Under the pieces are notes generated by a model that was given only the letters and a program-made list of their open reading frames with translations, searched no databases and was not told the origin of the DNA. From Promethearchaeota archaeon (GTDB taxonomy: Archaea; Asgardarchaeota; Lokiarchaeia; Sigynarchaeales; SOKP01), in assembly GCA_030605085.1 (NCBI GenBank), contig JAUWBH010000151.1, forward strand, positions 1 through 15,784: 15,784 nt of DNA, read 5' to 3'. The first letter of the stretch is position 1. Every line of letters starts with the position of its first letter. Position numbers and translations under genes: made by a program. Below are positions 8,539 to 15,461 of the stretch, one piece after another.

Positions 8539-9588
8539 ATGAAAATCACAAAATATTATAGTAATACTGATGTGAGACTCGAAGAAATGCCTAGACCTAA
8601 GATTGGCCCCGGTGAATTCTTGGTTAAGGTAAAGAAATCGGGTATTTGTGGTTCAGATATCCTTGAATATTATAGGTTTGCTAAAATGAAAAAATTGGGG
8701 GTTGATAGCCTTGTTCTTGGCCACGAAATAGCTGGAGATATAGTTGAGGTTGATGAAGGCGTAATAAATCTTAAAGTTGGCGATCGAGTATTTGTATCGC
8801 ACCATGGTCCTTGTTTTAATTGTCATTTTTGCGAATTAGGGCATCATACAGCATGTCATTTACTTCATAATACTAATTACGACCCTGGAGGCTTTGCCGA
8901 GTATCTTAGAGTCCCCAACATTAATGTTGAAAAAAAAGGCGTTTATGTGTTAGATGACAATGTTTCTTACGAAGAAGGGGTTTTTATCGAACCGTTGGGA
9001 TGCGTCTGTCGAGCGCAAAGGTTAGCCAATATCAAGAAAGGACAGACTCTATTGATATTAGGTAGTGGCGTTTCAGGATTATTGCACCTCATGTTAGCAA
9101 AAGCGAAGGGCGTAGAGAAAGTAATAACTACAGATATAAGCGAATATCGATTAAAATTAGCTAAAGAATTTGGTGCTGATGGAGCGTTACACGCAACTGA
9201 GGATCTTTCAACAGCAGTAAAAAAAATTAACGATGGAATACCTCCAGATGTTGTAATTGTCTGTACTGGAGCTTTATCTGCAGCAAAACAAGCGATTGAA
9301 TACGCTGGACCCGGAACGACAATAATATTTTTTGCAGTTCCTAAACCTGGAATAAATCTCGAAATCCCAATTAACGATTATTGGAGAAATGAAATTACTA
9401 TTATGACTTCTTATGGAGCGGCTCCTCAAGATTTAGACGAGGCATACCACTTAATCTTTTCAAAGAAAGTTTCGGTAGTTGACTTGATAACCCATCGTTT
9501 TCCGCTCAGTAAGGTTGGAGAGGCATTTAAAGTTGTTTGTGAAGCGAACGAATCTCTCAAAGTTATACTAGAACCAGACAAAAGTTAA
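8539..9588 (+). CDS. Zinc-dependent medium-chain NAD dehydrogenase (threonine/sorbitol dehydrogenase type)
   Basis: A 349-residue medium-chain dehydrogenase/reductase. Catalytic zinc ligands are visible as Cys37 (GICGSD), His62-Glu63 (GHE) and Glu151 (FIEPLGC). The structural zinc lobe has Cys92, Cys95, Cys98 and Cys106. The Rossmann motif is G175-S-G177-V-S-G180, and Asp199 at the end of the second strand favours NAD over NADP. This pattern fits polyol, sugar-alcohol or threonine dehydrogenases; the exact substrate cannot be told. The ATG has no Shine-Dalgarno site, and the TATA-like box 28-39 nt upstream suggests a nearly leaderless message. It is transcribed alone, diverging from padR and converging on the coiled-coil gene. 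Confidence 0.92.
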   Translation: MKITKYYSNTDVRLEEMPRPKIGPGEFLVKVKKSGICGSDILEYYRFAKMKKLGVDSLVLGHEIAGDIVEVDEGVINLKVGDRVFVSHHGPCFNCHFCELGHHTACHLLHNTNYDPGGFAEYLRVPNINVEKKGVYVLDDNVSYEEGVFIEPLGCVCRAQRLANIKKGQTLLILGSGVSGLLHLMLAKAKGVEKVITTDISEYRLKLAKEFGADGALHATEDLSTAVKKINDGIPPDVVIVCTGALSAAKQAIEYAGPGTTIIFFAVPKPGINLEIPINDYWRNEITIMTSYGAAPQDLDEAYHLIFSKKVSVVDLITHRFPLSKVGEAFKVVCEANESLKVILEPDKS

Positions 9589-9632
9589 ATTTTCTCTTAA
9601 ATATTTCAACAACCAATTTCTACTTTATTTAG

Positions 9633-10175
9633 TTATTCTCTGGCAAGTTCTAATTTCTTCCATTCTACTTCTAACTTCTCTTTTTCCACTTTTAACTTCT
9701 CTTTTTCCACCTCGAGTTTCTTTGTTTCCAATTCTAATCCATCTATAGTTGTTTTCATAGTATCCCTTTCTACTTCTAATTTTTTCTTCCCTGCTTCCAA
9801 GTTATTCTTCTCCTCCTCTAATCTTTTCCTCTCCGGTTCTAATTCTTCCTTAGCTATTTTAAGGGTCTCGTTTTCATGTGCGAATTTCTCCTTTTCTGTT
9901 TCCAAACTCTTTTTCTCATCCTCTAACTTCTTCCTCTCCGCTTCTAGTTCTTCAATAGCCATTTTTAAATTTACCTCTCCTAGTTTTAATTCCTCTTTTT
10001 CCGCCTCCAATTTACTATATTCCGCTTTTAACTTCTCTTTCTCAGCCTCTAAGTTCTCTTTTTCTTCTTTTAAATCCTTCTGTATTTCCTCTACGCTTTT
10101 CCATTTTACCGTTTCACCGGTTATTTTTCCTAGTTTTATTTCAGCCATATTAAGCATATCGTTAAACGCTTGCAT
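9633..10175 (-). CDS. C-terminal part of a split gene: half repeat plus long coiled coil
   Basis: As an open frame from the ATG at 10175 it encodes 180 residues. The first 20 or so (MQAFNDMLNMAEIKLGK) are the second half of a repeat unit whose first half lies in the frame just upstream. The rest (about 35-180) is a highly charged coiled coil in clear heptads of the type LEAEKEK, rich in Glu and Lys, with no membrane segment. The frame is the same as that of 10200-10679, separated by TAA at 10202-10200 and eight sense codons (AEALDFSK). I think both are one 348-codon gene. There is no convincing ribosome site before this ATG. Function unknown; a coiled coil suggests a structural or scaffolding role. 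Confidence 0.6.
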   Translation of the reverse strand: MQAFNDMLNMAEIKLGKITGETVKWKSVEEIQKDLKEEKENLEAEKEKLKAEYSKLEAEKEELKLGEVNLKMAIEELEAERKKLEDEKKSLETEKEKFAHENETLKIAKEELEPERKRLEEEKNNLEAGKKKLEVERDTMKTTIDGLELETKKLEVEKEKLKVEKEKLEVEWKKLELARE

Positions 10176-10199
10176 TTTGCTAAAGTCTAAAGCTTCTGC

Positions 10200-10679
10200 T
10201 TAATTATATTTGGCTAGCATATCATCGAACAAGTTCTTTTTTTTTTGAAGAACAGGGTGACTAAGGTAACTTAAAAAGGTTGCGAGGGAATTTTGTGTGA
10301 GTTCGGGCAGACTCATGCCTAAGGAGCTTGCCATTAAATTATCCAATCTTTTTTTCAATTCTACGATCTCATAAGCGTAATTTACGAGTTCAGGCCTTTT
10401 TTGAGCACTTGCGGATTCTCTCTCATCATATTTCCCTAATTTTATACTAAGTTGATCTAGTTTACGAATAATGTCCTCCATTTTCGTGAAGTTTTTCGAT
10501 CTAGCAATGTAATAGAATTCCATTAATTCTTCTAATAATCTTGGATACTCGTAGATCTTAGGATGATCTAAGTAATACATTAGAGATTCAAGTTGCTTTT
10601 CTGTTTTTAACTGTAAACCGAGCCATTCTCTACCCTTTTTCTCTTTAATCTCATTTTTTATGGCTTCTATTTTTTCCAT
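10200..10679 (-). CDS. N-terminal part of a split gene: tandem YLxHP repeats
   Basis: 159 residues from ATG 10679 to TAA 10202-10200. It contains an internal duplication: residues 30-83 (LESLMYYLDHP... to ...IKLGK) align without gaps to residues 132-185 when the frame is read through the stop. Shared landmarks are Y36/Y138, L37/L139, HP39-40/141-142, F64/F166, KM66-67/168-169 and IKLGK79-83/181-185. The stop falls opposite Ile58 of the first copy. The annotated protein therefore ends in the middle of its second repeat. The family is not recognised; the repeats look all-helical. The gene may be a pseudogene, be read through, or carry a consensus error. Confidence 0.6.
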   Translation of the reverse strand: MEKIEAIKNEIKEKKGREWLGLQLKTEKQLESLMYYLDHPKIYEYPRLLEELMEFYYIARSKNFTKMEDIIRKLDQLSIKLGKYDERESASAQKRPELVNYAYEIVELKKRLDNLMASSLGMSLPELTQNSLATFLSYLSHPVLQKKKNLFDDMLAKYN

Positions 10680-10837
10680 AAATATTTAATAGTGTCAATC
10701 TTTAAATGTATTTTCTTCAATAAAATTAAACACAAAAATGAATTTTGAAACTATATATTTTATGTGATCTTGAACTACAAGGGATGAGTTTTCTTAAGCA
10801 AGCAGTCATGGTTTTAAACACGTTTTTTTTTGAATAT

Positions 10838-11746
10838 TTAAACTCTTAAAAGTTTGCTCTTTTGGAGATGCTGCACAATTATCCAATATTCCCAGTGGTT
10901 ATATATTTTTTTAAGAAATCCTTTCATCTTTTTCTTGGGGAAGAACAAGTCTTTTTTTAGTAGTTTTTTTACTTTTTCTTCAAAATCAGGACCTAACTTT
11001 AAGTTAACAACTGTCACATCAATTATTTTTTGATTTTCTTTAATTTTCCTCCTCATATACTCAAAAGGCGTTTTATCAGGATGTTTTATTATATAAGAAT
11101 GGCTAGATGTAAGATATTTTGCACCTTCAAGAAATATGATCTCAACCCTATCAATATCCTCCAAATATCGATCAATTGAACACTCTCTAAAACCATACCA
11201 CGGACCAAAACCCTCGACTCCTGGTTCAGGCTGATCAAATCCCATACAACTAATATGCATTATTTTTTCTTTTGGAAGGTAAAGGCCAACATGCGATTTT
11301 GAATGCCCTAATAATGGAATAGTTTCGACTTCAAAATCTTCAAATTTTAATATAACTCCAGCTTCAAAATCACTTACGCTTTTACATTTATTATATTTAT
11401 TTAACTTTCCAAATTCTTCTATTGTTGAGAACTCCATTGCCTCCTTAAACCCAAAGCTCTCGTAAAAGTTTTTTAAATTGATAAGACATTTAGATTCGGG
11501 ATTAGGAGCGTGAATCTTTGCACCCCTCTGTTCCCAGGCGTAAACATGCGTGATGTGATCCATATGTCCGTGAGTACAAACATAATCCGAAATAGGACCA
11601 TAATACTTATCAATTTCATTGATTAAATTCGGTTCAATATTAGCATCGAGAACAATAGTGTTTTGATTTCGATCTTCTTTAGGTAAAATTAGGAGCCCAT
11701 CACAGCAAGAAAAAACTGAAGGAGGATTAATTTGATGTAAGAGCAA
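10838..11746 (-). CDS. Metallo-beta-lactamase-fold hydrolase, 5' end uncertain
   Basis: The conventional frame from TTG 11746 gives 302 residues. Dinuclear metal ligands are clear: His59, His61, Asp63 and His64 (THGHMDH), His148 (GHSKSH), bridging Asp171 (SCMGFDQ) and His216 (SSHSY). This makes it an active hydrolase of the broad glyoxalase II/lactonase-like group; the substrate cannot be told. The frame continues coding-like upstream (IRKVSDDV from 11770, normally the first strand of this fold), but no ATG, GTG or TTG is there until ATG 11800, which meets TAA after four codons (MSLP). A TATA-like ATAAAAT at 11821-11827 would place a leaderless start almost at 11800. The TTG is reported only as the first conventional codon. 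Monocistronic by appearance. Confidence 0.85.
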   Translation of the reverse strand: MLLHQINPPSVFSCCDGLLILPKEDRNQNTIVLDANIEPNLINEIDKYYGPISDYVCTHGHMDHITHVYAWEQRGAKIHAPNPESKCLINLKNFYESFGFKEAMEFSTIEEFGKLNKYNKCKSVSDFEAGVILKFEDFEVETIPLLGHSKSHVGLYLPKEKIMHISCMGFDQPEPGVEGFGPWYGFRECSIDRYLEDIDRVEIIFLEGAKYLTSSHSYIIKHPDKTPFEYMRRKIKENQKIIDVTVVNLKLGPDFEEKVKKLLKKDLFFPKKKMKGFLKKIYNHWEYWIIVQHLQKSKLLRV

Positions 11747-11820
11747 AACATCATCGGAAACTTTTCTTATCTGAAGATTATCTATTTATGGTAAAGACAT
11801 TGAACCAAATATTCTCGATA

Positions 11821-11827
11821 ATTTTAT
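11821..11827 (-). promoter_or_regulatory. TATA-like box for the metallo-hydrolase gene
   Basis: ATAAAAT on the minus strand, centred about 25 nt before the ATG at 11800, the distance expected for a leaderless archaeal message beginning at that ATG. Confidence 0.35.
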
Positions 11828-11896
11828 GCTATTTTTTTTCTATTCTAGAAAAAAATAAATCAGAAGTTAATAATTTAACCTTATTAATAAACTTGA

Positions 11897-11913
11897 CATG
11901 AATTGAATTCATG
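11897..11913. promoter_or_regulatory. Perfect 8-nt-arm palindrome upstream of the metallo-hydrolase
   Basis: CATGAATT and AATTCATG flank a single central G. It is upstream of the TATA-like box and could be an operator. No regulator gene is adjacent, and it could also be chance in AT-rich DNA. Confidence 0.3.
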
Positions 11914-12003
11914 GTATTCATAGTTTCGAAAAATCTAATCGTTTTTTTTAAGACCCATATAAATTTTAAAAATTAAGAAAAAAAGAAAAAAATAAAATCA
12001 AAT

Positions 12004-12837
12004 TTAAAGACCAACTGGGCCACTCTGGTAAATTTCGTACGCCTCGTCTACTGAAACATTTTCGTGGACAATTGCTCTTACTGCTTTAATCATGCCAATA
12101 GGTTTATCTGATTGGAAAATATTTCTCCCCATATCTACGCCTACTGCGCCTTTCTCCACAGCATTCTTTGCCATTTGTAATGCGTCTCTTTCCTCTATTT
12201 TCTTGCCACCAGCTATAACTATTGGTGCCGGACAAATGTTAGTAACATCTTCGAAGTTTTCACAATAATATGTCTTTACAAATGTGGCGCCCATTTCTGC
12301 TGCCATTCTACTGGCCATGCCAAGATAGCGGGCATCTCTAACCATCTCTCTTCCAACAGCTGTTACTGCCAAGGCTGGGATTCCATATTGTTGCCCCCAA
12401 TTTACCAATTTAGATAAATTCATCAAAGATTGTTTCTCATATTCCCCACCTACAAAAATAGAACAAGTTATAGCTGATACATTTAATCTTATCGCATCAT
12501 CAATAGTTACATTAATTTCTTCGTTAGAAAGTTCTTTAAGCATGCTGGCTCCTGCTGATACTCTCAAAACTATTGGAATGTCTATCTCAGCTGGTACGCA
12601 GTTTCTTAGCATACCTCGAGTTAATATTAGAGCATCAGCATATTGAAATAAAGGAATCATATCATCAAAACACTTTAATTGGCCGGGGATATTTCCAAAA
12701 TAACCATGATCAATCGCTTTAATGGCTTTAAAGCGCTAACATTGCACTTTTAAAGCTAACATCACGCATCGACCAGATTTAGGTTTGATGATTCTATTTA
12801 ATCGGTTTTGAAATCCCCAATCTCCTACAACTGTAAT
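12004..12837 (-). CDS. lsrF: LsrF-type class I aldolase/thiolase, interrupted by a 39-nt BHB intron (exons 12837-12758 and 12718-12004)
   Basis: The spliced frame gives 264 residues very close, from memory, to LsrF, the DeoC/class I FBP aldolase-like enzyme that moves an acetyl group from phosphorylated AI-2 breakdown product to CoA. Exon 1 encodes GDWGFQNRLNRIIKP...GRCVM; splicing completes VMLAIDHGYF, the motif with the conserved active-site Asp. Later landmarks are Schiff-base Lys175 (VKTYY), PIVIAGGKK, GVDMGRNIFQS and the C-terminal VDEAYEIY. The long open frame alone begins at Met47 and would lack this catalytic motif. The only well-placed start is ATT 12837, 6 nt after GGATGTGA (12844-12851); GTG 12847 is one base out of frame because of an eight-A run. 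No lsr operon is nearby, so the true substrate may be another phosphorylated ketone, as in archaeal FBP aldolase or ADH synthase. Confidence 0.88.
12719..12757 (-). other. Candidate 39-nt bulge-helix-bulge intron in the lsrF-like message
   Basis: In the transcript, the outer helix is 12774-12768 with 12714-12708 and 12766-12764 with 12717-12715 (10 bp around one bulged G). The central helix is GAUG 12763-12760 with CAUU 12724-12721 (4 bp). The opposed 3-nt bulges are UUA (12759-12757) and AAA (12720-12718). The inner hairpin is 12756-12744 with 12736-12725 (12 bp, one bulged A, 7-nt loop). Canonical cuts UU|A and AA|A remove 39 nt and join GTG ATG TTA GCG ATT GAT CAT. The intron is a multiple of three but carries an in-frame TAG (12738-12736), so the unspliced message cannot give full-length enzyme. 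Confidence 0.88.
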
Positions 12838-12988
12838 TTTTTTTCACATCCTAATTTTTTAAAAGTTTTCTTTTATAAAGTGATTAAGGATCTTTATTTT
12901 ATTATTTTTTCTAAATAAATGAAATAAAACACAAAAACAAGTAAAAATAAGATTATAACAAATGAAATTCATATTTAAACCTATTTTA

Positions 12989-13120
12989 TTATTTAGAAAT
13001 AGACTTATAATATTCTTTATTAATAAAATCTTGCACTGCGTCCTTTTTTATCCAATAAGGTACAATAATTACGGGGATGTTATTTTCTTCTAATAAGTAA
13101 TTCTCTTCTAAAATTGATTT
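12989..13120 (-). other. 43-codon coding-like extension after the zinc-ribbon gene's TAG
   Basis: Directly after the TAG at 13123-13121 the same frame stays open for 43 codons to TAA 12991-12989. The product (KSILEENYLLEENN, then IPVIIVPYWIKKDAVQDF and a short tail) looks like real protein: alternating strand and helix patterns, Pro, Trp and Tyr. It has no start codon of its own near the TAG. It may be a lost C-terminal part of the zinc-ribbon protein, a readthrough product, or the tail of another decayed gene. Confidence 0.4.
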
Positions 13121-13969
13121 CTAAAGCAAGTCCAAGAACTCTTCGACTTTATTCCTTATTTTCGTCGTTAATTTAGGAGAAAACCATTGTTTGATAAAAC
13201 TTTTTATTAAACCTAATCTAAAATGATTTATTTTTGGAATCATTAAATCACTAGAAATTTTATCGATAAGATCATCCTCATAAATCTCATCTACAATTTC
13301 GAGAACATCTTTCGTGAATTCTGATTCTTTTATAAGTTTAGCGATAGCCTGCTGAATTATGATTAGTTGCTCTTCCTCGTCGATAATTTCTAACGCTTTT
13401 TTTACAATTGACTCTTCGAATTTTAGTTTTTCCTCCCAAGGAGTTTGAAATATGTGTTGTTGTGAATCCATTAAGAGAACATTCTTTTCTTTTAACTTAA
13501 TTTTGCTAAGATCAGGTTCTTCTATATAAGATATTCCTGATTTACCTTTATATCTACTAGGTAACATACTATTACCAATTGCATTAATTATATCAGCCTT
13601 AACATTAAAATTTTCGTTTACTATAACGCTAACTGGGTAATTAAAAATCTTTGCATGCATCATACTAAACACGCCATACATTCCAAACATTTGTATTAGT
13701 TTTCGTAATGTAATTACACCAGCCGCTTCTCTTTCGGTTTCTTCTGTAGGCATGCTCATTTGAATGTCTATCCTTTCGTATCCTCGTATATTTCCCTTAG
13801 AATCTACAAAAACTATGAATTGATGCTCGGGACAGACTGCTCCTGGAGGAACTTGAATCTTGATTGTACCAAATTTCTTTTGAGAAAAAACTGTCTCGGG
13901 GACATTAAGATTTTTGACGGTTTGGCAAATTGGACAGGTTACCTCTATTTCTATAATTTGAGGTTCCAT
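13121..13969 (-). CDS. Zinc-ribbon protein of unknown function
   Basis: 282 residues. The N-terminal 85 or so form a zinc ribbon: Cys12-x2-Cys15 (CPIC) and Cys46-x2-His49 (CPEH), followed by a beta stretch QFIVFVDSKGNIRGYERID. From memory this module recurs in Asgard archaeal proteins, but its role is not known to me. Residues about 90-160 are mixed alpha/beta (FGMYGVFSMMHAKIF, YPVSVIVNE), and about 165-282 are mostly helical and acidic with a basic C-terminus. There is no signal peptide or membrane helix, so it is probably cytosolic. The frame continues in a coding-like way past the TAG stop. It is transcribed apart from its neighbours, with 234 nt before the next gene. Confidence 0.75.
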   Translation of the reverse strand: MEPQIIEIEVTCPICQTVKNLNVPETVFSQKKFGTIKIQVPPGAVCPEHQFIVFVDSKGNIRGYERIDIQMSMPTEETEREAAGVITLRKLIQMFGMYGVFSMMHAKIFNYPVSVIVNENFNVKADIINAIGNSMLPSRYKGKSGISYIEEPDLSKIKLKEKNVLLMDSQQHIFQTPWEEKLKFEESIVKKALEIIDEEEQLIIIQQAIAKLIKESEFTKDVLEIVDEIYEDDLIDKISSDLMIPKINHFRLGLIKSFIKQWFSPKLTTKIRNKVEEFLDLL

Positions 13970-14203
13970 AATGAGGTCTCTTCTTTATTAATTATAATTA
14001 AAAAATAATAAGCGATTTTTTTATATTTTTTTTCCAATAATAAACACAATAATTTATAATTAAAAAATTTAGTTTTTTAAGTTTATTTTCTATACTAAAA
14101 AGTGCTAGATTCTTAATTAATTATTAATTTTCTCCGAGAGACATTCCAGAAACTATTAAGACATTTAAATTTTAACTTTTTCTGTAAAAAAATAACATGA
14201 AAA

Positions 14204-15124
14204 CTAAAAAATGGTTTCCAACCAAGGAATAATTCGCCTTAGAGCTTCATCAATGTTTTCCTGAAAAATTAAATGAGATGTATTTTCTAAAATTTCTAAT
14301 TTTTTATTCTTACACTTTAATCTATCGTATATTTCCTGCATATATTCGACAGAAAATAAGGCATCATCGTCTCCGTTAATTATCATGATTGGTGTTTCTA
14401 TTGTTTCGAGAGGTCGTGCTAAAGGAGCACTCATTTGAGTATAAATTGCTGTCATCGTATATTTATCCGAAAGGATCTTATCTTTCATCAGCAAGTCAAT
14501 CCTTTTAATCACCTCCTCTGATTTCGCTAATTTATAGAAATCTAAATATGTATAAATACTTAAACTTGATTTTGGAGCTGTTTTCGCTAATTTTGGTACT
14601 TCTTGAATTAAATCTATTAGCTTACCTTCGATTTTGATAATCCTTTTATATGCCTCCTCATTAAAGATTGCTGCATTATGACAAATTCCAGCCTTAAACC
14701 TCGTATCAAACGCAACACTATAGAGCGTCGTTATACCACCTAAACTTGAACCCATAACCACAATATCCTCTCCAAATTTCTCTCTGACATAAGTATTTAC
14801 ATCATACACAGTTTTTACAAACATTTCCATCGTAAAATGCCCTCTTTTTCCCTCGCTTAAACCGTGTCCAATCATATCTGGAGCAACTACTCGATAACCT
14901 TTTTGAAATAGATTATAGCAAAACTCCGCATAGAATCTGCTATAAACGGAAGTCCCATGGATAAATATTATTGTTTTGTCTGACTCCTCTTTATCGTAAA
15001 TGTCTAAGTGGATTTTTAATCCTTCGGAAGTAATGTATTCTTCTTTAATTATTTTTTTTATTTCAAGTGGATCAGTGTTTAGGACATAATTGAACCAATA
15101 ATCTTTATATTCTAATTTACGCAT
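14204..15124 (-). CDS. Alpha/beta-hydrolase (monoglyceride lipase/lysophospholipase-like)
   Basis: 306 residues with a complete alpha/beta-hydrolase layout. The oxyanion-hole turn is HGTS (56-59) after strand TIIFIHG. APDMIGHGLSEGKRGH (81-96) matches the monoglyceride-lipase/lysophospholipase signature region. The nucleophile elbow is G125-S-S127-L-G129, the acid is Asp254 in INGDDDALF, and the histidine is His284 in TSHLIF. A helical cap lies at about 155-230. No signal peptide is seen, so it should act in the cytosol or at the inner membrane face. The substrate is probably an ester or lipid but is not determinable here. AGGAAAA lies upstream of the ATG. The gene stands alone between the zinc-ribbon gene and the transposable element. 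Confidence 0.88.
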   Translation of the reverse strand: MRKLEYKDYWFNYVLNTDPLEIKKIIKEEYITSEGLKIHLDIYDKEESDKTIIFIHGTSVYSRFYAEFCYNLFQKGYRVVAPDMIGHGLSEGKRGHFTMEMFVKTVYDVNTYVREKFGEDIVVMGSSLGGITTLYSVAFDTRFKAGICHNAAIFNEEAYKRIIKIEGKLIDLIQEVPKLAKTAPKSSLSIYTYLDFYKLAKSEEVIKRIDLLMKDKILSDKYTMTAIYTQMSAPLARPLETIETPIMIINGDDDALFSVEYMQEIYDRLKCKNKKLEILENTSHLIFQENIDEALRRIIPWLETIF

Positions 15125-15368
15125 ATTTAATACAATTTTCCTAAGATATTAAATTTTTAAAAAAATCCTCAGAAGATAGTTTTGTTTAATGAGTTCTTTA
15201 TTTAATCCAAAACAATCGAAAGTAAAAAGAAAACTATTATTCCAACTGTTCGTTGAAATTCTATAAAACTTATAATTTCTTATAAATCAAAAATTTTTTA
15301 CTCTTTTAGATTTTATATTTTGGCTCTTCCTTTTACATTATAATCCCATTTATCCCTTAATAAGTATC

Positions 15369-15461
15369 ATGAGTTCAGAACGATTATTAAAAATTGGAGA
15401 TGTCGCAACTCTTTTAGGAGTCACTACTCAAACTCTTAGAAATTGGACGGTAAGTAGATGA
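15369..15461 (+). pseudogene. tnpA: Remnant of IS607-type tnpA: MerR-like helix-turn-helix only
   Basis: A 30-codon frame, MSSERLLKIGDVATLLGVTT followed by QTLRNWTVSR and stop. It matches the MerR-like helix-turn-helix that begins IS607-family serine recombinases (LKIGxVAxLLGVxxQTLRNW). The remaining 150 or more residues, including the resolvase catalytic domain, are absent. Its TGA overlaps the tnpB ATG as ATGA, as expected of the natural tnpA end, which suggests an internal in-frame deletion that kept both termini. It cannot be an active transposase. It could still bind DNA weakly as a mini-repressor, but that is speculation. Confidence 0.75.

Noticed and set aside
9633..10175. Repetitive DNA with about 21-nt periodicity, as a possible tandem-repeat locus or CRISPR
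   Set aside because: The period follows the protein heptads of a coiled coil, with no constant repeat and spacer pattern.
11746..11800. A third BHB intron at the 5' end of the metallo-hydrolase gene
   Set aside because: Every 4-bp central helix I could draw in this stretch either breaks frame or has no inner helix.
11870..11935. Short frame beginning MNTMNSIHVKF upstream of the metallo-hydrolase
   Set aside because: About 30 codons, no ribosome site, overlaps a palindrome and AT-rich promoter-like sequence; not supportable as a gene.
12661..12860. Reading the region before the lsrF-like long frame as plain intergenic DNA
   Set aside because: It encodes the missing enzyme N-terminus (GDWGFQNRLNRIIKP and IDHGYF) once the 39-nt segment is removed.
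15448..15453. GTAAGT after the tnpA helix-turn-helix, resembling a spliceosomal 5' splice site
   Set aside because: No branch or 3' site context, no reason to expect a spliceosome, and the deletion with ATGA overlap explains the truncation.
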